Shown here piece after piece: positions 34,397 through 44,537 of a DNA stretch of 64,000 bases (position 1 is the first letter of the stretch; each line of letters opens with the position of its first letter). The DNA comes from Geodermatophilus sp. DSM 45219 (GTDB lineage Bacteria; Actinomycetota; Actinomycetes; Mycobacteriales; Geodermatophilaceae). The stretch is from positions 248,001 to 312,000 of the forward strand of contig NZ_FNIQ01000005.1 in NCBI RefSeq assembly GCF_900104025.1, written 5' to 3'. The position numbers and the translations under genes were made by a program. Under the pieces are notes generated by a model. It searched no databases. It had not been told where the DNA came from and saw nothing but the letters and a program-made list of their open reading frames with translations.

Positions 34397-37357
34397 TCAG
34401 CCCGCCAGCCGGGACCCGTGCCGGCCGGCGACCACCTCCAAGCGGGTGGGGATGCGGGTGCGCAGCTCCTCCAGGTGGCTGATGACGCCGACCGTCCGGC
34501 CGCCCCGCCGCAGCTCGTCGAGCACGTCCATCACGGCGTCGAGGGCCAGCGCGTCGAGCGTGCCGAAGCCCTCGTCGACGAAGAGGGTGTCCATCTGGAT
34601 GCCGCCGGCCTCGGCGGTGACGACGTCGGCCAGCCCGAGGGCGAGGGCGAGGGAGGCCATGAAGCTCTCACCGCCCGACAGGGTCTTCGTGGGCCGCCGG
34701 GTGCCGGTGTACTCGTCGAACACGTCCAGGCCCAGGCCGCCGCGGGCGCCGTGCCGGCCCTGCGCGTCGCTGTGCAGGAACGTGTAGCGGCCGCCGGACA
34801 TCTCCTGCAGCCGCCGGCTGGCCACCTCGGCCACCTGCTCGAGCCGGGCGGCCAGCACGAAGGACTGCAGCCGCATCCTCAGGGTGTTGGCGCCGCGGCC
34901 GTTCACCAGGTCGGCCAGGCCGGCGACCCGGCCGGCCCAGGCGCGGCGCTCGGCGAGCTCGGTCTCCGCGGAGACCACCTCGCCGGCCAGCGCATCGAGG
35001 GCTCCGGCACACCGCCGCGCCTGGTCGAGCGCGGCCACCGCCTCCTCCCGGTGCGCGGTCAGCTCGGCACAGCGCTGCTGCAGGGCGGCCACGTCCGGCC
35101 GCGCGGGCAGGTCGGTCAGCTCGGGGTCGGCGAGGGTGGCGACGACGACCGACCGGGCCTCGTCGTGCTCGCGCAGCCGCCGGTCGAGCCGGGCCAGCTC
35201 ACCGGCGTCGAGCAGGGCGTCGGCGGCGGCGAGCACGTCGGCGAAACCGGCCGCGGCGGCGCGCTCCTCCGCCGTCCCCCGGGCGGTGCCGGCGGCGGCG
35301 CGGGCCCGGAGCTCCTCGGCCGCCGCGGCCAGCAGGGACTCGCAGCGCTCCGCGGCCTCGGTCAGCCGCCGGACGCGGGCCGGCAGGTCGGCGTCCTCCC
35401 CGCGGGCGGCGTCGAGCCGGGCGGTGAGCTCGGTGAGCGCCTCCACGCGCCCGTCCCGCTCGGCGGTGCGCCGCTGCAGCTGCTCGCGGTCGGCGGCCAG
35501 CGCCGCGGCCGCGGCGTCCCGACCGGCCTCGCGCGCGGCCAGCTCCCGGCGGGCGGCCTCCACACCCCCGGCGACCGCGGCCACCTGCGCCCGCTCGGCG
35601 CGCGCCTGCGCGGCCCGGCCGGCGAGCTCGGCGGCGGACAGCTCCCCGGCGCGCTCCCGGAGGACGGCGAGCTCCCGCTCCCGCTCCTCGACGGACCGGT
35701 GGGCACGGGTGACCCGCTCCTCGGCCGCGTCGGCGCCCGCGCGGGCCCGCTCCTCGTCGTCGGCGGAGGCGCGGGGGCCGTCGTGCGCGGCCGGTCGCGG
35801 GTGCTCGGTGGCGCCGCAGACGGGGCAGTCGGCGCCGGGCACGAGGCCGGCAGCGAGCTCGGCGGCCATGCCGTCGAGGCGGGCCGCGCGCACCTCGACG
35901 AGGGCCTCGCGGGCCTCCAGCCAGGCGGTGCGCGCGGTGCCCGCGGTCGCGCGGGCGGATCCGAGGTCGGCGGCGACCTCCTCGGCGCGGGTGGCGGCGT
36001 CCAGCGCGGAGCGGGCGGCGTCGGCGACGGCGGTCAGGCCGGGCAGGCGCGCGGCGGCGGCCAGCGCGTCGTCCAGGCCGCCCTGCGCCCCGGCGACCCG
36101 GCCGGGCCAGGCCGCCGCGGCGGCGGCGCCGTCGGCGCAGCGGGCCGCGAGCACCTCGACGTCCCGGCCGAGCCGGGTGAGCCCGGCGGCCAGCCCGGCG
36201 GCGCGGTCGGCCTCGGGCACCAGGGAGCGGGCGGCGGCGGCCCGGTCGCGCAGCTCGCGGGCCAGCAGCGTGTCGGCCTCGCGGTCGTCGGCCACCCCGG
36301 CCCAGGCCGCCCGTGCCGACTCCAGCTCGGCGGCCGCCGTCTCGGCGGCCAGCGCGCTGCGGCCGGCGGCCTGCAGGACGTCGCGCAGCGCCTCGGCCCG
36401 CCGTCCGGCGTCGGCGCGCGCCCGGACCGGGGTGAGCTGCTCCTCCTCCGCGGTGAGCCGGGCCAGCTCCTCGCGGGCTCGGTCGCGCCGGGCGTGCCGG
36501 TCGGCCAGCGCACGGGCCTCGGCCAGCCCGCCGTCCAGCCGGGCGCTCTCCGCGGCGGCCGCGTCGGCCGCTGCCGAGGCCGTGGCGAGGTCGCCGGCGG
36601 CCCGGGTGCGCACCGCGCCCACCCAGGTGCCGACCGACGGCCCCGGCCGGGCGCCCACCAGCTCCGGGGCCAGGTCCTCGGGCACCGCCACGTCGGCGAT
36701 CTGGGCGACCCGGTGCAGCAGGGTGCTGATCCGGTGCTGGTCGGCCCGCAGCGACTCCTCGGCGGCACGCCGCTCGGCGGCCAGCCAGTCCTCGGCGCGG
36801 GCGAAGCGCCCCACCTCGAACAGGGTGCGCAGCAGCTTGGCCCGGTCCTCCGGCTCGGCACGCAGGAAGCGGGCGAAGTCGCCCTGCGGCAGCAGCACCA
36901 CCTGGCAGAACTGCTCGGCGGTCAGCCCCAGCCGCAGCCGCAGGTACTCGGACCCCTCGTCGATGCGGGTGCTGACCGGCTCCCAGGTGCCGCCGTCCCA
37001 CCGCTGCACGGTGAGCTTCGCCTGTTCGGTGGTCTCGCCGCTGCCGCGCTTCTTGGGCCGGGTCTGCTCCGGCCTCCGGACGACGAGCAGCCGCTCCCCG
37101 GCGAGGGTCAGCTCGCAGGAGACCTCCGTGCGGGTGGCGGCGTCGGCGTGGTCGCTGCGCAGCCGCTTCTCCTCGCCGCGCGCCCCGGGCACGGTGCCGT
37201 AGAGGGCGTAGACGACCGCGTCGAGCAGCGTCGTCTTGCCCGCGCCGGTCGGCCCCCACAGCAGGAACAGCCCGTCGCGGGCGACGGCGTCGACGTCGAC
37301 GGTCTCGGTGCCCGCGAACGGGCCGAACGCGGTGATCGACAGCGAGTGCAGCCTCAC
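34397..37357 (-). CDS. sbcC: exonuclease SbcC (Rad50-like ATPase)
   Basis: Large subunit of the SbcCD nuclease that opens hairpins and processes DNA double-strand ends. 986 residues. Walker A GPTGAGKTTLLDAV near the N-terminus, Q-loop VVLLPQGDFARFLRA, two long Ala/Arg/Glu coiled-coil arms, zinc hook CPVC at 511-514, ABC signature TLSGGESFMASLALALGLAD and Walker B MDTLFVDEGFGTLD at the C-terminus. The GTG at 37357 overlaps the sbcD stop by four bases (GTGA). Confidence 0.95.
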   Translation of the reverse strand: MRLHSLSITAFGPFAGTETVDVDAVARDGLFLLWGPTGAGKTTLLDAVVYALYGTVPGARGEEKRLRSDHADAATRTEVSCELTLAGERLLVVRRPEQTRPKKRGSGETTEQAKLTVQRWDGGTWEPVSTRIDEGSEYLRLRLGLTAEQFCQVVLLPQGDFARFLRAEPEDRAKLLRTLFEVGRFARAEDWLAAERRAAEESLRADQHRISTLLHRVAQIADVAVPEDLAPELVGARPGPSVGTWVGAVRTRAAGDLATASAAADAAAAESARLDGGLAEARALADRHARRDRAREELARLTAEEEQLTPVRARADAGRRAEALRDVLQAAGRSALAAETAAAELESARAAWAGVADDREADTLLARELRDRAAAARSLVPEADRAAGLAAGLTRLGRDVEVLAARCADGAAAAAAWPGRVAGAQGGLDDALAAAARLPGLTAVADAARSALDAATRAEEVAADLGSARATAGTARTAWLEAREALVEVRAARLDGMAAELAAGLVPGADCPVCGATEHPRPAAHDGPRASADDEERARAGADAAEERVTRAHRSVEERERELAVLRERAGELSAAELAGRAAQARAERAQVAAVAGGVEAARRELAAREAGRDAAAAALAADREQLQRRTAERDGRVEALTELTARLDAARGEDADLPARVRRLTEAAERCESLLAAAAEELRARAAAGTARGTAEERAAAAGFADVLAAADALLDAGELARLDRRLREHDEARSVVVATLADPELTDLPARPDVAALQQRCAELTAHREEAVAALDQARRCAGALDALAGEVVSAETELAERRAWAGRVAGLADLVNGRGANTLRMRLQSFVLAARLEQVAEVASRRLQEMSGGRYTFLHSDAQGRHGARGGLGLDVFDEYTGTRRPTKTLSGGESFMASLALALGLADVVTAEAGGIQMDTLFVDEGFGTLDALALDAVMDVLDELRRGGRTVGVISHLEELRTRIPTRLEVVAGRHGSRLAG

Positions 37358-38505
37358 CGGGCCAGCTCCTCGCGGGCCGCCGCACCCAGCGCCCGGACCA
37401 GCAGCTCGCGCTCGGCGTCGGTCGCGCCGACCCCGCCGCGCACGTGGCCGACGAACTCCCCGGCCACCTCCAGGTCGCTGCGGCCGCGCAGCCGCTCCTG
37501 GTAGCTGCGCCCGTCCGCCCCGCCGGCGTTCCCGGCCCACTCCAGGTGCACGCAGTGCCGGAAGCGGGTCTGCAGCCGGCGCATCGGGTCGGGCGGGCGG
37601 ACGGCGTCGGTCAGCCGGGCGGAGACGAAGTGCTCCTCGGCGCCCGCGTGCGCCGGGTCGGCGAGCAACTCGTCCAGGGTGCCGGCGAGCACGGTCAGCG
37701 GACGCGGGACGGGCAGCGGCACCGCGCGGACCCCGGCCAGCCCGCCGGCGTCGAGGTCGGCCACCCACACCTGCTTCTGCTGACCGGCCTCGCCGAAGGA
37801 GTAGGCCAGCGGCGAGCCGCTGTAGCGCACCCGTGGGGTGATCGTCTGCGGCCGGTGCAGGTGGCCCAGCGCGACGTAGTCGACGCCGTCGAAGACCGGC
37901 GCGGGCACCAGGTCGACGCCGCCGACGCCGATGTCGCGCTCGCTGTCGCTGGGCAGCCCACCGCCGACGAAGGCGTGCGCCAGCACCACCGACCGGGTGC
38001 CGGGCCGCCGCGCCAGGTCGGCGCGCACCCGGTCCATCGCCTCGGTGAGCACCGCCTCGTGCGAGCGGGCGCCGGGCACGCCGAGCTCGTGCCGGGCGAT
38101 CTCCGGCTCCAGGTAGGGCAGCCCGTAGACGGCGACCTCGCCGTGCTCGTCGCGCACCAGCACCGGCTCGCCGAGGCCGGCGGTGGCCGCGCGCACGTGC
38201 ACACCGGAGCGGGCCATCAGCCCGGCCCCGAAGGCCAGGCGCCGGGCCGAGTCGTGGTTGCCCGGGGTGAGCACCACCGCCGCGCCCGCGTCGCGCAGCC
38301 GGGTCAGCACCCGGTCGAGCACCCCGGTCGCGTCGGCGGAGGGCACCGCGCGGTCGTAGACGTCACCGGCCACCACCACGACGTCGACCGCCTCGGCCAC
38401 CACGACGCCGGCCAGGCCGGAGAGCACCTCCTCCTGCTCGCGCAGCAGGTCGGCGCCGTGCAGCGAGCGGCCGACGTGCCAGTCCGAGGTGTGCAGCAGC
38501 CGCAT
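37354..38505 (-). CDS. sbcD: exonuclease SbcD (Mre11-like nuclease)
   Basis: Mn-dependent nuclease subunit of SbcCD, 383 residues. Phosphoesterase motifs in order: LLHTSDWHVGRSLHG, VVVAGDVYDRAVPS, VLTPGNHDSARRL, VVLAHAFVGG and VALGHLHRPQTI. The ATG at 38505 is the family start; TACCTT lies 8 bases before it and no ribosome binding site is seen. sbcD-sbcC form a two-gene operon. Confidence 0.95.
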   Translation of the reverse strand: MRLLHTSDWHVGRSLHGADLLREQEEVLSGLAGVVVAEAVDVVVVAGDVYDRAVPSADATGVLDRVLTRLRDAGAAVVLTPGNHDSARRLAFGAGLMARSGVHVRAATAGLGEPVLVRDEHGEVAVYGLPYLEPEIARHELGVPGARSHEAVLTEAMDRVRADLARRPGTRSVVLAHAFVGGGLPSDSERDIGVGGVDLVPAPVFDGVDYVALGHLHRPQTITPRVRYSGSPLAYSFGEAGQQKQVWVADLDAGGLAGVRAVPLPVPRPLTVLAGTLDELLADPAHAGAEEHFVSARLTDAVRPPDPMRRLQTRFRHCVHLEWAGNAGGADGRSYQERLRGRSDLEVAGEFVGHVRGGVGATDAERELLVRALGAAAREELAR

Positions 38506-38513
38506 GGGCGCAG

Positions 38514-38519
38514 AAGGTA
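38514..38519 (-). promoter_or_regulatory. -10 element TACCTT upstream of sbcD
   Basis: TACCTT on the minus strand ending 8 bases before the ATG at 38505; candidate leaderless promoter. Confidence 0.4.
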
Positions 38520-38580
38520 GGTGGGGGCACCGACAGAACCGCCCAGCCACGCCGTGACGGTCCCGTCACACCCGGGTGGG

Positions 38581-39195
38581 TCAGAGGCGCGCGGTGCGGT
38601 GCCCCGACGTCCAGCCGGCGTCGTCCCAGCCGCCGGCGTCGTCCCAGCCCGCGGCGTCGTCCCAGCCGCCGCCGCCGTCCCGGCCCGCGGGGGCTGCGTC
38701 GCGCCGGTCGGCGTCCTCCTCCACCAGCGCGACGAGCAGCTGCTGGACGCCGTCGCTGCCGGGGAGCCGCTCCAGCACGGTGGGTGCGCCCTCGCCCGCG
38801 GTCTCGATGGTCAGGGTGCCCGAGCTGACCAGCCGCTGCCCCAGCGTCTGGCGGTAGGAGACGTCGGCGATCCGGGACAGCGCGATGTCGCGGCCGCGCC
38901 GGGCGAGGACGCCCTCGCGGAGCAGCACGCGGTGGGTGGTCAGCACGTAGTGCGTGGTGCGCCAGCGCAGCACCGGCCGCAGGACGGCGACGGCGAGCAC
39001 CGCCAGCGCGAGGGCGGCGAGGACCGCCCGCGCCGTGCCCTGCGCCGGTCCCGCGGGCACCAGCGCCGCGGCGTAGGAGGTCCCGCCCACCACGAGCAGC
39101 AGGACCAGCACCGGCCTCACGAGCGCCAGCCAGTGCGGGTGCAGGTGCCGGACGACCTCTTCGTCCTCGGCGAGCAGCTTGTCCGGGTAGGCCAC
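38581..39195 (-). CDS. PH-domain (bPH2/DUF304) membrane protein
   Basis: 204 residues. Two helices (about 24-48 and 56-75: LALVRPVLVLLLVVGGTSYA and AVLAALALAVLAVAVLRPVL), then a bacterial PH domain (about 78-150) with THYVLTTHRVLLREGVLARR and IALSRIADVSYRQTLGQRLV. The C-terminus is a low-complexity tail with three tandem GWDDA units. The GTG at 39195 fits the MAYPDKLLAEDEEVV-type family start (Rv3278c in M. tuberculosis, from memory, also beside birA). Function unknown; probably membrane-associated. Confidence 0.88.
   Translation of the reverse strand: MAYPDKLLAEDEEVVRHLHPHWLALVRPVLVLLLVVGGTSYAAALVPAGPAQGTARAVLAALALAVLAVAVLRPVLRWRTTHYVLTTHRVLLREGVLARRGRDIALSRIADVSYRQTLGQRLVSSGTLTIETAGEGAPTVLERLPGSDGVQQLLVALVEEDADRRDAAPAGRDGGGGWDDAAGWDDAGGWDDAGWTSGHRTARL
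38617..38668 (-). repeat. 18-bp tandem repeat encoding GWDDA units
   Basis: GCGTCGTCCCAGCC starts at 38618, 38636 and 38654, an exact 18-bp period. It encodes GWDDAA-GWDDAG-GWDDAG in the C-terminal tail of the PH-domain protein. Confidence 0.8.
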
Positions 39196-39232
39196 GCGGA
39201 CAGGATGACGGAGGGTGACCTTCCGATCACGC

Positions 39233-40066
39233 CTACCGCGCCGGTGTGCGCACGTGTCGCACGTCGCCGCTGGCCAGTTCGGCGGTGCCCGCCGGCGTGC
39301 GGACGACGAGCCGGCCGTCCCAGTCGACCGACTCCGCGACCCCCTCCAGCGTGGAGCCGTCGGGCAGCGTGACGACGACGTCCGCGCCGACGGTGCCGCA
39401 CCAGGCGAGGTAGTCGTGGGCCAGCCCGCTCATCACCGGGTCGCCGAGGGTCTGCACCCACGCGGTGTAGCGGCGCTCGAAGCCGCGGAGGAACTGCAGC
39501 AGCACCGCCGCCCGGTCGACGGACCGGCCGGCCGCCAGGGCCAGCGACGTCCCGGTGTCGGGCAGCTCGTCGGCACGGGTGGAGACGTTGAGCCCCACCC
39601 CGACGACCACCGCCGCGCCGCCGACCTCGGCCAGGATGCCGGCCAGCTTGGCGCCGTCGGCGGCGAGCAGGTCGTTGGGCCACTTCAGCGAGGCGCGGAC
39701 GCCGGGCACCTCCCCCACCGCCTCGGCCAGGGCGACGCCGGTGAGCAGCGGCAGCCAGCCACGGCGGGCGCCGGGGACGTCGGGGCGCAGCAGCAGGGAC
39801 ACGGTGATCCCGGCACCGGGCGGTGAGGTCCAGGCGCGGTCGAGCCGGCCCCGGCCGGTCACCTGGTGCTCGGCCACGAGAACCGTGCCCTCGGGGGCGT
39901 CGTCGGCCGCGGCGGCGAGCAGCGCGGCGTTCGTGGAGCCGATCTCCGGCACCACCTCCAGCGACCGCCACAGCGCGCTGCCCGCGGTCAGCGCGGTCGC
40001 CAGCGCCGGGCCGTCGAGCGGCGCCCGCGCGGGGTCGGAGGAGGCGGACGGGAACGGCTCGGGCAC
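39233..40066 (-). CDS. birA: biotin--[acetyl-CoA-carboxylase] ligase
   Basis: Attaches biotin to the carboxyl-carrier lysine, here presumably that of the AccA3-like protein encoded nearby. 277 residues without an N-terminal DNA-binding domain (class I ligase). [30 protein letters not shown] (biotinyl-AMP loop GRGRxxR), [19 protein letters not shown] and VGVGLNVS are the standard blocks, followed by the small C-terminal SH3-like domain. GTG at 40066 with TAGCGT 6 bases upstream (leaderless). Divergent from accD5. Confidence 0.95.
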   Translation of the reverse strand: MPEPFPSASSDPARAPLDGPALATALTAGSALWRSLEVVPEIGSTNAALLAAAADDAPEGTVLVAEHQVTGRGRLDRAWTSPPGAGITVSLLLRPDVPGARRGWLPLLTGVALAEAVGEVPGVRASLKWPNDLLAADGAKLAGILAEVGGAAVVVGVGLNVSTRADELPDTGTSLALAAGRSVDRAAVLLQFLRGFERRYTAWVQTLGDPVMSGLAHDYLAWCGTVGADVVVTLPDGSTLEGVAESVDWDGRLVVRTPAGTAELASGDVRHVRTPAR

Positions 40067-40072
40067 TCTTCT

Positions 40073-40078
40073 ACGCTA
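40073..40078 (-). promoter_or_regulatory. -10 element TAGCGT, leaderless start of birA
   Basis: TAGCGT on the minus strand, then 6 bases (AGAAGA), then the GTG at 40066. Confidence 0.5.
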
Positions 40079-40118
40079 CGGAACCCGTGGGCGAGGGAGC
40101 TCACGCCCGGGCACGGCA

Positions 40119-40224
40119 GGTCGGTGAGCGCGAGCGAGGAGAGATGCGTGAGCGAGCCTGCGAGCTCACGGACGGACACAGCAGCGCGGCGCGAACGCGC
40201 CGACGAGCGCAGCGAGGAGAGCAC
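40119..40224 (+). repeat. GAGCGAGGAG-type purine-rich repeats before accD5
   Basis: The accD5 leader has two copies of a GCGAGGAGAG core (around 40133 and 40212), each followed by a GTGAGC, plus a GTGAGC...GCTCAC hairpin near 40147-40168. The second copy supplies the ribosome binding site for the GTG at 40225. Similar GAGCGAGGAGCG words fill the spacer at 62994-63120. Confidence 0.5.
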
Positions 40225-41856
40225 GTGAGCGCGGCTGAACTGGACCGCCCCGGGGACCACGAGGTCCCTGCGGACGTCGACATCCACACCACCGCCGGGA
40301 AGCTGGCGGACTTCGAGCGCCGCGTGCAGGAGGCCACCCACGCCGGCTCCGAACGGGCTGTGGAGAAGCAGCACGCCGCCGGCAAGATGACCGCCCGCGA
40401 GCGGATCGAGGCGCTGCTGGACCCGGGTTCGTTCACCGAGCTCGACGAGTTGGCCCGCCACCGCTCCACCACCTTCGGCATGGACGCCAAGCGGCCGTTC
40501 GGGGACGGCGTCGTCACCGGGTACGGCACCGTCGACGGGCGCCCGGTCTGCGTCTTCTCCCAGGACGTCACCGTCTTCGGCGGCAGCCTCGGCGAGGTCT
40601 ACGGCGAGAAGATCGTCAAGGTCCTCGACCTCGCCATGCGCACCGGCTGCCCGGTCATCGGGATCAACGAGGGCGGTGGGGCGCGCATCCAGGAGGGCGT
40701 GGTGGCCCTCGGCCTCTACGCCGAGATCTTCCGCCGCAACGTGCACGCCTCCGGCGTGATCCCGCAGATCTCGCTGGTGATGGGCGCCGCGGCCGGCGGG
40801 CACGTCTACTCCCCCGCGCTCACCGACTTCGTCGTGATGGTCGACCAGACCAGCCAGATGTTCATCACCGGCCCGGACGTGGTGAAGACGGTGACCGGCG
40901 AGGACGTCACCCTCGAGGAGCTCGGTGGCGGCCGCACGCACAACACCAGGTCCGGGGTCGCGCACTACCTGGCCGAGGACGAGGCCGACGCGCTGGACTA
41001 CGTCAAGGCGCTGCTGTCCTACCTGCCGAGCAACAACCTCGACCCGCTGCCGACCCTCGAGGTGGCGCCGGTCGAGGTCACGCTGCCCGACGCGCTCACC
41101 GACGACGACCGCGAGCTCGACACCTTCGTCCCGGACTCGGCCAACACCCCCTACGACATGCACACCGTCATCGAGCACGTGCTCGACGACGGCGAGTTCC
41201 TCGAGGTGCAGCCGCTGTTCGCGCCGAACATCCTGATCGGCTTCGGCCGCGTCGAGGGCCGGCCGGTCGGCGTCGTGGCCAACCAGCCCACCCAGCTCGC
41301 CGGCACGCTGGACATCGACGCCAGCGAGAAGGCCGCGCGGTTCGTGCGCACCTGCGACGCGTTCAACGTCCCGGTGCTGACCTTCGTCGACGTCCCCGGG
41401 TTCCTCCCCGGCACCTCCCAGGAGTGGGAGGGGATCATCCGGCGCGGCGCGAAGCTGATCTACGCCTACGCCGAGGCGACGGTCCCGAAGATCACCGTGA
41501 TCACCCGCAAGGCGTACGGCGGCGCCTACGACGTCATGGGCTCCAAGCACCTCGGCGCCGACCTGAACCTGGCCTGGCCGACGGCGCAGATCGCCGTCAT
41601 GGGCGCGCAGGGTGCGGTGAACATCCTCTACCGCCGCGAGCTCGCCGAGGCCGGGGACGCCGACTCCCGCCGCGCCGAGCTGATCACCGAGTACGAGGAC
41701 GCGCTGCTCTCGCCCTACATCGCGGCCGACCGCGGGTACGTCGACCAGGTGATCCGTCCGTCGGAGACCCGCATCGAGGTCACCCGGGGCCTGCGCCTGC
41801 TGGCCAACAAGCGGCAGACGCTCCCGCCCAAGAAGCACGGGAACATCCCCCTCTGA
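40225..41856 (+). CDS. accD5: acyl-CoA (propionyl-CoA) carboxylase beta subunit
   Basis: Carboxyltransferase moving CO2 from biotin to propionyl- or acetyl-CoA. 543 residues. [20 protein letters not shown] is the AccD5-type opening; [39 protein letters not shown] and [17 protein letters not shown] are N-domain crotonase-like blocks; [20 protein letters not shown] and [19 protein letters not shown] are C-domain blocks. GTG 40225 has GAGGAGAG upstream; an in-frame ATG at 40144 would add 27 residues but lies inside the repeat leader. It is followed by accE (overlap TGATG), maf and accA3. Confidence 0.95.
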   Translation: MSAAELDRPGDHEVPADVDIHTTAGKLADFERRVQEATHAGSERAVEKQHAAGKMTARERIEALLDPGSFTELDELARHRSTTFGMDAKRPFGDGVVTGYGTVDGRPVCVFSQDVTVFGGSLGEVYGEKIVKVLDLAMRTGCPVIGINEGGGARIQEGVVALGLYAEIFRRNVHASGVIPQISLVMGAAAGGHVYSPALTDFVVMVDQTSQMFITGPDVVKTVTGEDVTLEELGGGRTHNTRSGVAHYLAEDEADALDYVKALLSYLPSNNLDPLPTLEVAPVEVTLPDALTDDDRELDTFVPDSANTPYDMHTVIEHVLDDGEFLEVQPLFAPNILIGFGRVEGRPVGVVANQPTQLAGTLDIDASEKAARFVRTCDAFNVPVLTFVDVPGFLPGTSQEWEGIIRRGAKLIYAYAEATVPKITVITRKAYGGAYDVMGSKHLGADLNLAWPTAQIAVMGAQGAVNILYRRELAEAGDADSRRAELITEYEDALLSPYIAADRGYVDQVIRPSETRIEVTRGLRLLANKRQTLPPKKHGNIPL

Positions 41857-42074
41857 TGAGCGAACCGCAGCGCCCGCTCCTGCGGGTGGTCCAGGGCGAG
41901 CCCACCGCCGAGGAGCTCGCCGCCCTCACCGTCGTCGTCGCCGCGATCTCGCAGCGGCGTCCCCGCCGCCGGCCCACCACGCCGGTCGGCGCCTGGGCCT
42001 CGTTCGGCGACGCCCACCGACAGCCACTGCGCCCCGGCCCGGGCGGCTGGCGCGCCTCCGGGAGGACTGCATGA
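41856..42074 (+). CDS. accE: acyl-CoA carboxylase epsilon subunit
   Basis: A small 72-residue protein: PLLRVVQGEPTAEELAALTV then VVAAISQRRP and a short tail with AWASFGDAHRQPLRPGPGGW, the pattern of actinobacterial epsilon subunits (AccE/PccE) that hold the AccA3-AccD5 complex together. The start overlaps the accD5 stop (TGATG) and its stop overlaps the maf start (ATGA), so all three are translationally coupled. Confidence 0.92.
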   Translation: MSEPQRPLLRVVQGEPTAEELAALTVVVAAISQRRPRRRPTTPVGAWASFGDAHRQPLRPGPGGWRASGRTA

Positions 42075-42679
42075 GCGTGGACCGCAGGCTGGTGCTGGCC
42101 TCGGCGTCCCCGGCCCGCCTGGCCCTGATGCGCCAGGCGGGGCTGGCGCCCGAGGTGGTGGTGAGCCAGGTCGACGAGTCGACGGTGCGCGCCGCCCGCG
42201 TCGGTGAGCGGGTCGCCCTGCTCGCCGCGGCCAAGGCCAAGGCGGTCGCGGAGCGGGAGACCGACGCCCTCGTGGTGGGCGCGGACTCGCTGCTGGAGTT
42301 CCGCGGCCAGGCCATGGGCAAGCCCGCCGACGCGCACGAGGCCCGCGACCGCTGGCAGCGGATGGCCGGCCGGAGCGGTGTGCTGCACACCGGTCAGGCG
42401 CTGTTCGACGTCCAGGGCGGGTCCGTGGTCAGCCGGGACGTCGCCGTCGTCTCCACCGTCGTGCACTTCGCCAGCCCGACCCCGCAGGAGGTCGAGGCCT
42501 ACCTGGCGACCGGCGAGCCGCTGGCCGTGGCCGGCGCGTTCACCCTCGACGGGCTCGGAGCGCCGTTCGTCCGGCGCGTGGACGGCGACCCGGCGGCGGT
42601 CGTCGGGCTGTCGCTGGCCACGCTGCGCACCCAGCTCGCCAAGCGCAGCCTCACCATCACCGACCTGTGGCGTCGATGA
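42071..42679 (+). CDS. maf: Maf-family nucleoside triphosphate pyrophosphatase
   Basis: Hydrolyses non-canonical or specific NTPs (dTTP/UTP type) to monophosphates. 202 residues. [19 protein letters not shown] is the S-x-S-x-R substrate loop; [20 protein letters not shown] holds the catalytic Asp and the GKP motif; [25 protein letters not shown] is the C-terminal signature. Its position between accE and accA3 is a conserved actinobacterial arrangement. Confidence 0.93.
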   Translation: MSVDRRLVLASASPARLALMRQAGLAPEVVVSQVDESTVRAARVGERVALLAAAKAKAVAERETDALVVGADSLLEFRGQAMGKPADAHEARDRWQRMAGRSGVLHTGQALFDVQGGSVVSRDVAVVSTVVHFASPTPQEVEAYLATGEPLAVAGAFTLDGLGAPFVRRVDGDPAAVVGLSLATLRTQLAKRSLTITDLWRR

Positions 42680-42728
42680 GCGCCGCGCGGCCGCCGTCGA
42701 CGCAGCACGAGACCGAGGGAGAACACCG

Positions 42729-44492
42729 GTGCACAAGGTCCTGATCGCCAACCGCGGCGAGATCGCGGTCCGCGTCGCGCGTGCGTGCAAGGACGCCGGG
42801 CTGACCAGCGTGGCGGTCTACGCCGAGCCCGACCGCGACGCCCTGCACGTGCGTGCGGCCGACGAGGCCTTCGCCCTCGGCGGGACGACGCCCGGCGACT
42901 CCTACCTGGTGATCGACAAGGTCCTGGACGCCGCGGAGCGGTCCGGCGCGGACGCGGTCCACCCCGGCTACGGCTTCCTGTCGGAGAACGCCGACTTCGC
43001 CCGGGCGGTCATCGACGCCGGGCTGACCTGGATCGGCCCCTCCCCCGAGGCGATCATCGCCCTCGGCGACAAGGTGCAGGCCCGGCACATCGCCACGAAG
43101 GCAGGCGCGCCCCTGGTGCCCGGCACCAAGGACCCGGTCGGCGGCGCCGACGAGGTCGTCGCGTTCGCCGAGGAGCACGGCCTCCCCGTGGCCATCAAGG
43201 CCGCGTTCGGCGGCGGCGGGCGGGGGCTGAAGGTCGCCCGCACGATCGAGGAGATCCCCGAGCTGTTCGACTCCGCCGTCCGCGAGGCCGTGTCGGCCTT
43301 CGGCCGCGGCGAGTGCTTCGTCGAGCGCTTCCTGGACAAGCCCCGGCACGTCGAGGCCCAGGTGCTCGCCGACACCCACGGCAACGTCGTCGTCGTCGGG
43401 ACCCGCGACTGCTCGCTGCAGCGGCGCAACCAGAAGCTGGTCGAGGAGGCCCCCGCACCGTTCCTCACCGACGAGCAGCGGGCACGCATCCACTCCTCGG
43501 CCAAGGCCATCTGCGCGGAGGCCGGCTACCACGGCGCGGGCACCGTCGAGTACCTCGTCGGCGCCGACGGGTCGATCTCCTTCCTCGAGGTCAACACCCG
43601 GCTGCAGGTGGAGCACCCGGTGAGCGAGGAGACCAGCGGCATCGACCTGGTCCGGCAGCAGTTCCGCATCGCCGACGGCCTGCCGCTGGAGGTCACCGAG
43701 GACCCCGAGCCGCGCGGCCACAGCATCGAGTTCCGGATCAACGCCGAGGACGCCGGGCGCAACTTCATGCCGGCGCCCGGCCCGGTGACCCGGCTGGAGA
43801 TCCCGCAGGGCCCCGGCGTGCGCTGGGACTCCGGCGTCGAGACCGGCGGCGAGGTGGCCGGCGCCTTCGACTCGATGCTGGCCAAGCTGATCGTCACCGG
43901 CGCCAGCCGCGGGGAGGCCCTGCAGCGGGCCCGGCGCGCGCTCGACGAGCTGGTGGTCGAGGGCATGCCGACCGTCGTCCCGTTCCACCGCGCGGTGGTG
44001 CGCGACGAGGCGTTCACCGGCGAGCCGTTCACCGTGCACACCCGCTGGATCGAGACCGAGTGGGACAACCAGGTCCCGCCGTACTCGGCGGCCCCGGTGG
44101 AGCGGGACGAGGACGAGCCGCGGCAGACCGTCGTCGTCGAGGTCGGCGGACGCCGGCTCGAGGTGACGCTGCCCGCGGGCCTGGCTGCCGGCGGGGGCGC
44201 CCCGGCCGCGGCGGGCGGCGGGGCCAGGCCGCGCAAGCGGGGCGGCGGGCACGGCGGGTCGGCCGCGTCCGGCGACACCCTGACCAGCCCGATGCAGGGC
44301 ACCATCGTCAAGGTCGCGGTCTCCGACGGGGACACCGTCGCCGAGGGCGACCTGGTCGTCGTCCTCGAGGCGATGAAGATGGAGCAGCCGATCACCGCGC
44401 ACAGGGCCGGCACGGTCGGTGGCCTGACCGCCGAGGTGGGTGCCTCGGTGAGCAGCGGTGCGGTCATCTGCACCATCGCCGACGCGGACTAG
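42729..44492 (+). CDS. accA3: acetyl/propionyl-CoA carboxylase alpha subunit (biotin carboxylase + BCCP)
   Basis: 587 residues. The biotin carboxylase domain (about 1-450) begins [20 protein letters not shown], has the ATP-grasp loop [19 protein letters not shown] and [19 protein letters not shown]; the C-terminal biotinyl domain (about 515-587) has the carboxylated lysine in [10 protein letters not shown] Gly/Ala/Arg-rich linker joins them. GTG 42729 has GAGGGAGA upstream. With AccD5 and AccE it forms the acyl-CoA carboxylase; BirA nearby would biotinylate it. Confidence 0.95.
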   Translation: MHKVLIANRGEIAVRVARACKDAGLTSVAVYAEPDRDALHVRAADEAFALGGTTPGDSYLVIDKVLDAAERSGADAVHPGYGFLSENADFARAVIDAGLTWIGPSPEAIIALGDKVQARHIATKAGAPLVPGTKDPVGGADEVVAFAEEHGLPVAIKAAFGGGGRGLKVARTIEEIPELFDSAVREAVSAFGRGECFVERFLDKPRHVEAQVLADTHGNVVVVGTRDCSLQRRNQKLVEEAPAPFLTDEQRARIHSSAKAICAEAGYHGAGTVEYLVGADGSISFLEVNTRLQVEHPVSEETSGIDLVRQQFRIADGLPLEVTEDPEPRGHSIEFRINAEDAGRNFMPAPGPVTRLEIPQGPGVRWDSGVETGGEVAGAFDSMLAKLIVTGASRGEALQRARRALDELVVEGMPTVVPFHRAVVRDEAFTGEPFTVHTRWIETEWDNQVPPYSAAPVERDEDEPRQTVVVEVGGRRLEVTLPAGLAAGGGAPAAAGGGARPRKRGGGHGGSAASGDTLTSPMQGTIVKVAVSDGDTVAEGDLVVVLEAMKMEQPITAHRAGTVGGLTAEVGASVSSGAVICTIADAD

Positions 44493-44493
44493 C

Positions 44494-44533
44494 ACGAGGG
44501 CCCGCCACCGCTCGACCGGTGGCGGGCCCTCGT
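44494..44533. terminator. bidirectional terminator after accA3
   Basis: Perfect 17-bp inverted repeat, arms 44494-44510 and 44517-44533, loop CTCGAC. It lies between the accA3 stop (44492) and the convergent protease stop (44538). Confidence 0.88.
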
Positions 44534-44537
44534 CGCG

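Noticed and set aside
34388-34405. GCGGGC/GCCCGC hairpin at the end of sbcC as a terminator
   Set aside because: Only 6-bp arms and it overlaps the sbcC stop codon; too weak to call.
40144-40224. ATG at 40144 as the accD5 start
   Set aside because: It is in frame, but the added 27 residues come from the purine-rich repeat leader and the family aligns from just after the GTG at 40225, which has its own GAGGAG.
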